A stretch of 64,000 nt of DNA from Acanthaster planci (taxonomy: Eukaryota; Echinodermata; Asteroidea; Valvatida; Acanthasteridae): positions 2,254,920-2,318,919 of the forward strand of contig NW_019091366.1 of assembly GCF_001949145.1 (NCBI RefSeq), given 5' to 3'. Positions 38,301 to 48,480 of this stretch are shown one piece after another. The notes under the pieces were generated by a model. That model ran no database searches and was not told the origin of the DNA. It worked only from the letters and a program-made list of their open reading frames with translations. Numbering within the stretch: the first letter of the stretch is position 1; each line of letters begins with the position of its first letter. Position numbers and translations under genes: made by a program.

Positions 38301-41300
38301 TTTACGCCGTGATTTACGCCAGAATTCAACAAGCACCATGCTGGGGGTATCATTGCGCCTGACCCATTTAGTCCCTCAACCATCTTGCGCTGAACGAGGG
38401 CGCTATTGATGAAAGTGCGCGGAATTTGAGGGAAGAACCATAGGGGCAGGGTCTAGACAGCTAAAGGAGGGTGGAAAAAGAAGTGCACTCAGATCCATTT
38501 GAAAGTCAAATTTGTCTTCATATCATTTTTAAGCTTACACTTTGTTTTGTCCGATCACCTTTTTGCTGTTTCCGGAGCTATGCCTTAAATAGTTACTCTC
38601 TCCATTTCCCATTTATCTTGTCCTTCTGTCACTATTATGGATGAGGTCTTTCTGTCATTCGAGACATTTTTATCATTTATTCATGTTGTATGCAGTCAAG
38701 CAAGGCGATAACCTGATGATCATAATGCATCATAATTTGACAGGATGTCAGATAACGATCATGACAAGTATTTAACGTAAAGTGTCACAAATTGATGTCG
38801 GCTATTTGCTGAAAGATATCTGCATATTCCCAGACATAATTGATAAAAACGGTGTTGGTGTGTTTCTACACCCTTATAAGGTAATTTACCGACAGTTAAT
38901 TAACCATGAGCATGAGAGATTCAGCGAGTAGTAATTTCTAGTGGATGCGGACCGGAGTAGAAAGTAAGAAGAATTCTTCATTGTGCTCATTATCTGTCCG
39001 GAAGTTTGTTTGACGAATAACTCGTTCATTCAGCGTATTTAGCAGGAGTTTTAAAAGACATGGTGTAACTTTAGTATATCGAAAAGGTCATGATGCGACA
39101 CTATTTTTGTTGTAATTTGTGGACAGTGAATAACAACACTACAAAATAGGTGTCCAACAGGCGTTATCGGCAAGGTCTTTCCTTTAAAGACGGTTCAACT
39201 GAACCCTCCTTCTCTGACCTTGGAAGGATGTGAACCCAACCAAACGACCCTTGAGTCACACCCCGGAACAAAAGGCAAACAGTGTCCCCTTAGGCAGGTG
39301 ATGTGGTACCGCTCTCGAGGTAAATCGGTTGGAAATGACCGGTCTAGCCGCGTGCAACAACATTTTGGCGCGGGGATCATAGTCTAAAATGTTTGGCTCC
39401 GTTATTGTGGTTGATTTTACGTCATTTATCTTCACCTACGATCGGTTTGCCGTCAGTTTTTTTTAGAAGTCATTCTAAGATTGAATTCTACATTCATCTC
39501 TTTATACTCTGACAATTGTTAGTCTTATCTTCCATCCAAAAACGCGTTAAAACTTCTGTCGGTGTGACCAAACAGCCACATTTTTATATATTGTTTTTAT
39601 TTTTTGCAGAGAAGTGATTAGTGGGAACGTTTCTGAATAAACACCAGAAGGGCTTGACTTTCACTTTTTCTAAAAGGAAATTTATGCGATTGGCCTACAT
39701 ATTAAATGAAAGAAACTCAGTGGATGTCAAATTAATGTTAACAGAGAATAACACCAGACAATTTCAGTGGTGAAACTGAGCTTTTTGGAAAATTCCCTCG
39801 GTATTACAATGTACAATGTCGCTTATAGACTCAGTGGCTAAAGGTGAAATAACTAAAATGTAATAGCGGAAGTTAGTCAGCGATCGTACAAGCTCTGTTG
39901 CCAGTAAGTCCATACATTTGCCCACAATAATTGTTTTGTAAATCTTTTTTTATAGTCATGCTCTTACAAAAGAATTTTAATTTGTATCAAAAAGCTGTTA
40001 TAGAACTATGTCTTAATCTTGTTCATTACGTTTGCCGATTAAAGAAATTGACGTCAAATGGTAGGCCTATAGTATAAACAAGATGAGAAATCGTGTTTGA
40101 GCGTTCATTAACGACTGTTTCATTATTTCAAATAACAATACTGGCTATTGCCTAGCAGAGAATCTGTGTATGCTACGTGGCTGAACGGGGTACTTGCGGT
40201 TGCTCAGCTGCACTGAGTTAAAGAACGATGAAAAAGCGCGGGAACAAATTTGGGAAACAAATTGTGGCGCAATTCTCGACGCATTTCCAAGGCCAGTTTA
40301 TTTGCTTCTCTCTTTTTCCATTCATGGCACGTTACATTCAATCACAGCCTGTGTGATTGTTTCCTCGGGTTTTACCGGTGCATTGCTCAATGTGGCTTTC
40401 AGTTCACAGCTGACACGTGACAGTAAGAACTTGCTTCGCACAGCAACATTGGCCATCTCCCACTGAAAAGCATCGCTCATTATTGTATTGATTTTTTAGT
40501 GCCAAATTCATGTGAAAATGTCGTGTTGTGTGTGTGTCCTTAAAACGCAATTGACATGGATTGGATCTGGTGAATTGAAAAGGAAAAAAATGACTCGGTT
40601 ATTGTCACAGACATGGGAAAAGCATCCAAGCTAGGCCCTAAAGTCGTTAATTTAGATTTGAAATTTTATTTTCCTTCAAAGGTAATTTTCTGTGACATTT
40701 ATTGACGCATTCATATCTTCAAAGTTTAATTATCCAGTCTAATTCTAATGAAAACATCGTGACTGCAACCTTCCATTAGTTGGAGGCATGATGTGCAGGT
40801 GCATAGGCCTACCTTCACCCACACGTTGTTCTATGGGTTCTAACAACATCAATCCATTATAGGTCATGCCCAAGTTCTTATTTTGAACCCTATTCATCGT
40901 TTTACAGCCAAAGACTTATCTCAAGGCAGTCGGCACTTCAAAGATTTTGTCTTCCGTGAGCCGGGACTATCACAAAATATCTGGACTTGTTCTTTCATTT
41001 TTGTCTTCCCTTGTCTGGGCTGTAGGCGACCGTGAGTTGTTGAGCACTGTTACCAATATTTGTCATTGAACATTTTTCCCCTAGTGCTAAAAATGCTCCA
41101 CATTTCGCACATCTTTCCTAAGTCCATCCGGGAAGCCATATCCACGGGCAACGATCAAGTGAAGTGCTTTTAAATTTCGGTAGGAAGTGGCAGCTTCCGG
41201 TGTGGATGGGGTTGTTCAGTAGCGTAGCGGCTCTCACGTCGCTGCCTGCACGGGGCTAAATCGCTCTAGCACCCGTACCAGTAACTGAGCCGAGCGCGCT

Positions 41301-42081
41301 AAACTATCCGTGATGGATGACCGAACCTTCTAATAATTCACTCCGCGTGCCTAGCTCTCAAGAGTGGCGATGAGATGAGCGGTGTTTGGCGCGCACTGGG
41401 CTGTATCGCTTGTGGGGGGGGGGAATACCGCCCCAGGCGGGACTAAGCCTCGACGCAATTTGCGACTAATTCCACTTCTACTTCACCATCAGATCCAAAT
41501 CTATTGTCGTTTTAAAAATGACTTTAATTGCGATGCTTTTTACAAGGGAAGTTTGAATTAAAACTCACTGGATGCGATGAAAGCGGCTTTAGGTTTGGGT
41601 AAGAGAGAGACCGGGTACATTTCCCAGGCAATTATTCACTCCAATTCGATCCTATTACGAACCATTTTCACGAAATTGGTGTCTGCAACAAACCACCTAG
41701 CTGTCATTGTTGTCGCAAAAAATAGTCTCGACTTCTGTCGACTTTAAAATTATTTTCGTTTTGTTGTGTTGGGAGATCAAAACCTGTTCCTCTTAATCAC
41801 TGTGTCAAAAAGTAACTTTCTGCGCTCCAGCTAAAAAGGTCAAGAAGTTACCTTGTTGTTTGTAATCTAAGCCCTCAATTCATACACAAGAATTTGCACT
41901 GACTCCATTTTCACCCTTTCCTTTTTGCCCAATATTTTTCTAGGTCAAAGTCTGGTTCCAAAACCGAAGGACGAAATACAAGCGAGTTAAGAGTGAGGAG
42001 GAAGGGGAGCAAGACGCTAAGAAGAAGGGATCCCATCATGTCAATAGATGGCGTATGGAGACGCAGCAAAACTCTTTATGA
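28863..42081 (+). CDS. Emx: Emx homeobox transcription factor (three coding exons, whole span)
   Basis: Joining 28863-29328, 33807-33988 and 41944-42081 gives 786 nt, or 261 residues plus TGA. The product is an ANTP-class homeodomain protein of the Emx/empty spiracles family, a nuclear DNA-binding regulator of anterior ectoderm and head patterning in bilaterians. Visible parts in order: eh1-like motif FSIESLV (residues 19-25, a Groucho-corepressor type motif), a Pro/Ser/Thr-rich region (28-135), a hexapeptide-like YPWF (139-142) followed by an Emx-typical GHR segment, the homeodomain (173-232) with W220, F221, Q222 and N223 at homeodomain positions 48-51, and the Emx tail KKKGSHH..NRWR. The protein stops about ten residues after that tail, earlier than vertebrate EMX1/2 as I remember them. 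Both introns sit where the family normally has them. No neighbouring gene is visible within the window. Confidence 0.96.
29674..29713. repeat. 20-bp tandem duplication in intron 1
   Basis: Two identical copies of GGACCTGTTTAGCCTATCGC, 29674-29693 and 29694-29713. They are likely to vary in copy number between individuals. Confidence 0.9.
32000..32280. promoter_or_regulatory. Intron 1 candidate regulatory island
   Basis: GC-richer than the rest of intron 1, with CAATTA and GATTA homeodomain-type words among several CpG words, and no open frame of note. Introns of developmental regulators often hold enhancers; assignment here is inference. Confidence 0.25.
33807..33988 (+). CDS. Emx: Emx coding exon 2 (first 44 residues of the homeodomain)
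   Basis: Entered through a good acceptor, with a pyrimidine-rich run from about 33770 ending TTTCAG at 33806. It completes Gly156 and encodes residues 156-216. The segment just before the homeodomain ends in [10 protein letters not shown], and homeodomain position 1 is Pro173. Helices 1 and 2 carry the very conserved Emx sequence, including [10 protein letters not shown] and [16 protein letters not shown]. The exon ends ACTCAG|GTCAGT after Gln44 of the homeodomain, a phase-0 intron. Exon 1 ends with one codon base and exon 2 starts with two, so the frame is kept. The 44/45 split inside the homeobox is an old intron position shared with other Emx genes and several other ANTP-class genes. Confidence 0.96.
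34725..34990. promoter_or_regulatory. Intron 2 candidate regulatory island
   Basis: Sharp rise in GC after a strongly AT-rich stretch. Inverted arms CTGGGCCC and GGGCCCAG lie near 34743 and 34777, about 35 bp apart. TGATTATTCCATTAG follows. It lies about 0.75 kb downstream of exon 2. No coding potential recognised. Confidence 0.3.
41213..41275 (+). repeat. tRNA-like segment, possible decayed SINE head
   Basis: TAGCGTAGCGG (41220-41230) fits the Pol III A-box TRGCNNAGYGG. GGGGCTAAATC (41252-41262) is a degraded B-box about 31 bp on, closer than in a normal tRNA. No cloverleaf can be closed, so this is not a functional tRNA gene. A tRNA-derived SINE remnant is possible but unproven. Confidence 0.25.
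41944..42081 (+). CDS. Emx: Emx coding exon 3 (recognition helix and C-terminus)
   Basis: The acceptor is pyrimidine-rich and ends TTTTTCTAG at 41943. The exon opens [14 protein letters not shown], the recognition helix, with Gln at position 50 (TAATTA-type specificity expected) and Asn at position 51. An acidic stretch (SEEEGEQ) follows, then [12 protein letters not shown], which is diagnostic for Emx. The frame closes with TGA at 42079-42081 after METQQNSL. Vertebrate EMX proteins continue further with an acidic end, so this C-terminus is short; a further spliced exon is unlikely because the stop is in frame within continuous exon sequence. The 3' UTR end is not defined. I see no canonical AATAAA between the stop and about 44300, where one occurs. 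Confidence 0.96.
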   Translation, partial: VKVWFQNRRTKYKRVKSEEEGEQDAKKKGSHHVNRWRMETQQNSL

Positions 42082-45000
42082 TAGTCTGTGCTATCAAATG
42101 TCTAGAAATTGACTGCTTGTGGCGCAAAAACCTTGAGTCGTTTGCGCGTTTGAGAACATTGAGATTTCTTTGCACCAAACAAACTGACTGTTTAGAGGGC
42201 CCGATGTACAGCACTTGCTTTATAATCACCTATCCTGCGATGTGATTGGTGAATGGACTCACCCATAGAAGGATCGATCAACTGTCATGAGTGGGAACAA
42301 TTCTGCGGGAATTTGCTTAAACTTGGAAAGAAAAACATGAGTTGAAGATGAAAGTGTGGTCTCAAAGCTACAAGCGAGAGAAAACGTTTTTCCTGTGGGC
42401 AACTAATGGCAGTAACTTCATCCAATCGTGGGGTCCTCGGCCAGGGTTTCAAGAACGACTCCATTATGATAATAACTCAAGTTCCTATTTCTCCCAGCAA
42501 TGACTCATTCATTTGGCGGGCGAGTCTAGCGGTGCTACCCCGCTTGCCACGTGCAGTGGACCGCACTAAAGAGCGTTCCGTGACTTCACACTCGGAGATG
42601 ACAATCGCTCTGCCTCGCGGGCATCCCGTGACGTCTTCACCGCCGAATTCATTAATGATTTGAAGATCTGAATGAAAAATGACAGAATCATTACCATTTC
42701 AATCCCATCGTCTGCTTCATACTCCACACGAACTGCAGTTGAAGCTTTTCTCTATACTTTGCCTACTTTGTGAAACACTTCAAGTCATTGCTGGAGGTGG
42801 TGGTGGACTGGATAACATTGATAGCTCAAAATACTCCCTTTATTTAACGACAGACTCTGAAAGGAGATTCTTTTGTTCTTGCTGGTAGATAATGCAACAT
42901 TTTTCTTACACTTAATTATGATCAAAAGAGAAGAGTCGCGAGAAAATAATCTTTCCGGAACTTGTGTAAAGAAAAGACTTCCCCAACTTTTTTCTCTCAG
43001 AGTCATAATTTCGGGAGGTATTTGAAGTAACTTGGTACCATTATTTTGCCCACGTGTAATGTGGCTTCAAATAGCATATTCAGTAGATATGTACAAAGGT
43101 TTATGAACAAAAGTCAGATATAAAGTAAAACCAAAACGTTTTTCTTAGGTTTATTGATAAATTCCATCTCTGTTAAATACACTTGCATTTCCATCACATT
43201 TTCCCCACGCAGTATCTGCTGAGTTTAAGTACTGTGGTTAGAAAATCATACAAAGTTGTAGTTATTTATTTATTGATGTTGACTTCGCGTGCCAATTTCT
43301 GTGATTTCTGTGACCCTGAGAACAAAACTCACCATTCTTTTCAACGAGCTGATTGTCTGTCATGCATCTTACTTGTATGATCCGCTCTGACAGTCAGTGA
43401 TACATTCCTTACTCTCTAAGGTGAACATCCTTGCACCTTTGCACTGTTTGCAATTGTTCAAGTAACTTTAGTCATTAGCCAAAAAGTCCCAACTGTTTAT
43501 ATCGAGTATATTTTAGTCCTGTGTTACTTATTTCAACTTTTGTGAAGTATTTAGTACTTTTTTCGAGTACTTTCCCATTTCCCCTTTTTTATTGTATACT
43601 ACCATAAGAGGCTTTGAAATTCAAACAAAACGTATATTTGGTTTACAAAGGATTCAATCCGGACGAAAATGGTGCTGAATGTGAAATCCGTAATGATAGA
43701 AGTATTATGTAGATTAGTATTCTAATTACATCGGTAATAACCGTATGAATATTAATTAAGCCTTCTATTGGCTGATTAAAAGGCCAATCCTTGGGTCTCT
43801 GTTCACATAGAATTTTCATTGATTTGAGAAATGTTTGCGATGACTTTGGCTCTTGAATGATTACCAATAACCAAGAAATATTGAGTTTTCATGCAGCAAG
43901 TGAATATACTATACTCCTAAAAAATAGTGTCAGGTGAAAGTTCCTTCATACTGATCCATATTTCAGTACGTGAATTATGAGCTTATAGTGATAAAACTGT
44001 GGCCATGTCCTTCTGCTTTGCGATTTTAAGTTCACAGAGATGCATCGTTTGGTTTTTCTGTTCATTTAAGCAAAACGAGTGCATTTTTATCTTGTATCAA
44101 ATCACATCGCACCAGTGACAACGTAAGTCGTTTTAGCTGGATATCTTTGAGTCTGAAGATTTTTAGAGCCAGAAACAACAGTAATATAATATTTGTCAAA
44201 ATATTTCCTCGGCGGTGTTATGTTGGTTGGTATTTTTTGGCACAATGGGACATCGCTTGATTTTTGAAACCGAAGGTATCGATTTCGGTGAGGAAAAAAA
44301 TAAATATAAATCCAGAGAGTTGCCTAAAAATAAAAATGTGTGCTTTGGCGTTTGAAGTAATTTCGTAAGCTTAGAAATATTATTATCAAATAATTGTTTC
44401 CAATGATCTTGGGTGTTGCGATATTATGTCTAATGTGTTGAACATTGACAGATAAGGGAGAACCCAAACGAAAGATTATGCCAGCATATGGCTGAGTATC
44501 CCCAGCTGGTTTAGGTGATAAACCCCAAATGAGCCTATTTTCTTGCATAATTATGGTATGGTTAATGCTTTGAATTGATGTAACTGCATTTTTTTGGTTC
44601 TGTTCGAACGACACGTCGTGATTCTCTTTGACGTTGGTGTTGTAACCCATAACACGCAGCGGCAATTTTTCATTTAGCATCTCAGAATTTACTCGAGTGA
44701 TACATTCAATAATCAATTGAACATTTTTCTGTCAAGCACAGCTCAAATATCAGAAGCCTTCAGTGTTACAAGCAAAGTTGAAGTTAGAAAGCAATTAAAG
44801 GCCGATAATGACCAAACCTGATTACACCTTTTATATCAAATTTGAGGGGGTTTCAGAAAAGTCCTTAATGAATACCACAACTCATGAGATGTGAATAGAA
44901 GTAACAGATTACCTCCCAGAAAACACACAATTGCATTGCACTTTCCAGCTGGGATTATTTTAGAAAAGTGAGAGTCAAGTTGTTTGGGCACTTTTCGACT

Positions 45001-47659
45001 AGACAATTCTATGGTAGCTGCACCACGAATGGAATGAATGGAACTCTATTCGTCTTGCTCCAGTAATTTTCACTTAATTTTGAAAGAGCCTGTTGGTGGA
45101 CTCTTTACAACAGACATCAGTGCCTTATCAAGTTTTCTCCTGTCTTGTTGACGTCATGTTCTGCTGAAGGTTAATCTCTTGTTAGGAGGTGTAACTCTTT
45201 TTGGGTCACCCCCATTAGGACAACCTTTTGAGTTTCGAGGTGAATGCGCAACAAAAAGGCAACTTCAAAGAGCAAAAATATGTTTTATATTTCTCTAATG
45301 GAAACCTTCTGTTGGTGTCATTACTTTAAAGTTGCTTTTGCTATTTCTTCTTCTTGTCATTATTAGCTTTTTGACATTCATTTCGGGGAAAGGTTTTGGA
45401 ATGTAGGAAGGCGATGTCACAGCAGAGCACCATATCACAGAATCTATATCACTTTGGGAAAAAAAAGAAAGCGCAGGCTTTTATATATTCATTACTTCAA
45501 GCTTCCCATTTACAGCTTTGCTTTGTGCAAGTGCTGCACTTTTCCCTCCATGCATTAAATTTCTTTGTGGGGGAGAACAAAGATCTGTCAACTGGTATGA
45601 TGTCTTCATGAATGTCACTAACCTAGCCTCGTCTTATTTCTTGGAGCATGTTCCCCTCATAGCACATAATAATGCCGCACCCAGGTGGAACACACGCATC
45701 AAAAAACATGCAGACTGTTCAACAAATACTTAAACATGTCAAGATTTGAAATGTAAACCGATTATCGGAAGATGTATCTGTAAACAAGTTTTCATTTTGA
45801 ATCACTTGTGAGCTATGTCTGTTTCAGATGACCGAGTAATACTTAGTTCAGATCATTTTGAGGGAACCTATTGCCAAGTGTAAAGTCGTAGTCCGTCTTG
45901 TTAGTTACCAACGTTCAGTTTACAGAGATTTCGACCCATGAATGTTTTAAGCGAATTCCAGTCTGAAAGAATGGAAACCTGAAGCATGCCTGGTGTGAAA
46001 GTTCCTCGAAATTGTAGAACAATCTCAAGCCGCTTCTGCTCGTAAACACTGCTTCTTGGGAGAACACTGTTTACCTTAGTTTGTTCTGAATGGGTGGAAT
46101 TTTAATCACAAATGCCATTGTTCCCCCATTCCAAGCTGTTTGGTTTCAGAACCCCTAGATGCTGGCCAAGCCACGCACCGTCGAACACGACCTACGGGTG
46201 GAGAACGTGTGTGTCTCAACACCTCTCAACTGTTAACAGCAATGTAGGACATTGTACAAGACAGGAGCGTTAAAAAGATCTGAATTTGAATTGGGGCTCG
46301 GTTCAAAACCAGCCTTCCCTTAAACCTAGAGATGGCAAACGATGGACGATTAATGGTGGAGGTAGGACCATAGGAAGGTAGACATCAAGAATGGACCTGG
46401 TGGGAAAAGGGAACACTTGTGCAAGCCAGACGGAGCTGTCTATTGCAGAGGTTCTGCACACTGACACTTCTATGCACACCCTAGTTGTCCTGGTAAGTCG
46501 TAATTCTTCCCTATATGGCATGTCTTTGCATCATAAATGTCATTATGTATCAGTGCCTACCGGCGCAGTAAAGTTGACAGGTAATGGCAACTTTGTGGAA
46601 ATCGGACACCAGACGGTCAAAAATGGTGATATGTGCACACGGTATTGTTTCGTGACATAAATCGAACGGTGAACTTCTGTAAAGCACACATAACCACAAA
46701 ATACTGCTATAGTTATTTTGTTCATGTCTGGCGTTTGAAATTTGGTCCCTTGTCCTTTAATCCTTAACACCATTTCCCAAGATTCTTTGCCCAATCCTAT
46801 ATACAATGCGGCTGGTCAGTCTTGTTCTGAATCGTCACAGTAAAGATGCCATGACATTGAAAACGGGGTTGACATTTTGAGTTCAAAGGTTAGCCATATT
46901 TTGTTCTGAGGGCAATCGCATGGTAAAGTGTTTACATCACGTCTCTTCTATATAACGACCGTGTTTATAGGTCATTCTTTAATCGATAACGAAATCACAG
47001 TCACTCAAAACGACGAGACATAACACTGGTCAAAAACACGGTGGCACAGCAAAAAGACTTTAATTTATAATACAAGGAAAGGGTTCCATATACGCACAAC
47101 ATTAACTTTCCTTTAAAATATCATTAGAAAGTGATAACATGTCCTACAAAGTGAAATTTAGCTGAGAACATGCTGAAGCATTTACGTAGAAAACACTAAG
47201 AGACAAGTCTCACAGGCCTGTGCACAGGTGCATCAAGTGTTGTCCGTATGTGGCACTCTTTCCCAAAAAAATATGCCATAGATTAATTGTTACCACAAAT
47301 AAAGCTAAATCATATTTTCAATGACGTCTTCTCTTTTCGAAAAAAAAAGAAATAAAAGCGAAAACGAGACCTTCAGATTGATAACTCCAGGCCGACAGTC
47401 CAGGGTTAAACACTAATCTAAAACTCCATGCATTGCAACTTCGTAAAGTTGGGCATAGTGGTGTCTAAAGTACATTCTACTCCTGCGCTGCAGGATACAT
47501 TCAAGATTATATTTCAGTCTCTTCCCCCAAATTGGTTTTTGGTAGATGCACCTACAGATTTTAAGGGCCTTTGTTTATAAAACATCTCAGCATTATAACT
47601 TTTAATGAGAGTTTTTTGTAGTGGTTGGTCGCTTCAACCATAACATCATCCAAACATAA
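42082..47659. other. Emx 3' UTR and downstream noncoding DNA
   Basis: The start of this stretch must include the Emx 3' UTR, whose end I cannot place. Canonical AATAAA first appears near 44300, with an ATTAAA variant near 43776. No second gene is recognisable. All open frames are short and AT-biased. The - strand frame 44324-44716 (130 codons) resembles no known protein. Confidence 0.5.
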
Positions 47660-48480
47660 ACCACTTATAAGCTTCGTATTTCCCTCTCCATTATCGTAAT
47701 AGAAACCAAAGAGACCTCGTCTCCAACCTGCCATGTTCCCGTCTCACAGAAACGAAGATTTAATAAATTGATTGCCGACTCCTGATCTCCATCACAGATA
47801 ATAATGATAATAGAGAAGGGGGCGATTCTCCCAGGGTTTAATATTGCCAATATCAGGGACAATAAACAAAGCTGTGTAGCCGAAATGGCATCTTGGAAGC
47901 AGCTAGGCCAAACGGGACAGGCAAGTTGGGTTCGTGTCCATACATACGCGTCTCGATTATCCTCAAGGGATATGGGAGGGAAGACAGATAATGGGTGCGA
48001 GTAACAAGCCACTAAATGCCACTGATAGCCTGGGAGAACCGGCCCGTGATGAGCCATAATAGGCAAATTCATCGCTGTTTATTACAAACCAATTTCTGGA
48101 AAAATTTTGATGAAGAGTGGTGAAGGATGAGTGGATGGCGAAACCCGCTGGTGGGCAAAGACGAGACGGAGAAACACAGCCAGTAGCCGCGTCTTTTCCA
48201 TGAAGAGTCTCACTGCATTAAGACCTCATCATAAATTTCCATCAAGAAGATTGGCCTGCCGGCGTGTATTCTGAGACTCTAACTTCTTAGGTCTCTGGTG
48301 TCTCTTTATCGGTCTTTACCCCCAAGACGTTTCTGGTCTTATTCGATACACTCGTGGATATTGACTGTCATGGCTTGTCTGGCTGTGCTGGCCGCGTGCG
48401 GCCTGCGCTGCCGTCTACGCGGTTGAACCCGGCTTCAACTTGGGTTTATTCGAGTCCCGTTTGTTAGCAGTTTGACAACC
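47660..48480. promoter_or_regulatory. Candidate downstream enhancer island
   Basis: Balanced composition and dense binding-site words: AGATAATAATGATAATAG (GATA-type) near 47797, GACAATAAACAAAG (Fox and Sox-type) near 47858, and a second GATAAT near 47986. The - strand frame 47665-48072 is open for 135 codons but has no recognisable domain. GTTGAACCCGGCTTCAAC (48422-48439) is an inverted pair. It lies about 6 kb beyond the Emx stop codon. Confidence 0.3.

Larger units (their letters stand above)
33989..41943 (+). other. Emx intron 2 (7,955 bp, phase 0, inside the homeobox)
   Basis: GTCAGT donor and TTCTAG acceptor. The first 700 bp are strongly AT-rich with poly-T runs. GC-richer islands lie at about 34725-34990 and 41180-41480, with a smaller one at about 39185-39380. 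A 15-bp direct repeat (CAACTCAGTCACACT) occurs at 37233-37247 and 37258-37272. No exon-like or protein-like segment was recognised. Confidence 0.93.

Noticed and set aside
7669-46316. Shared 17-mer GGTTCAAAACCAGCCTT at 7669 and 46300
   Set aside because: A single shared 17-mer is nearly expected by chance among all pairs in 64 kb, and the flanks do not align.
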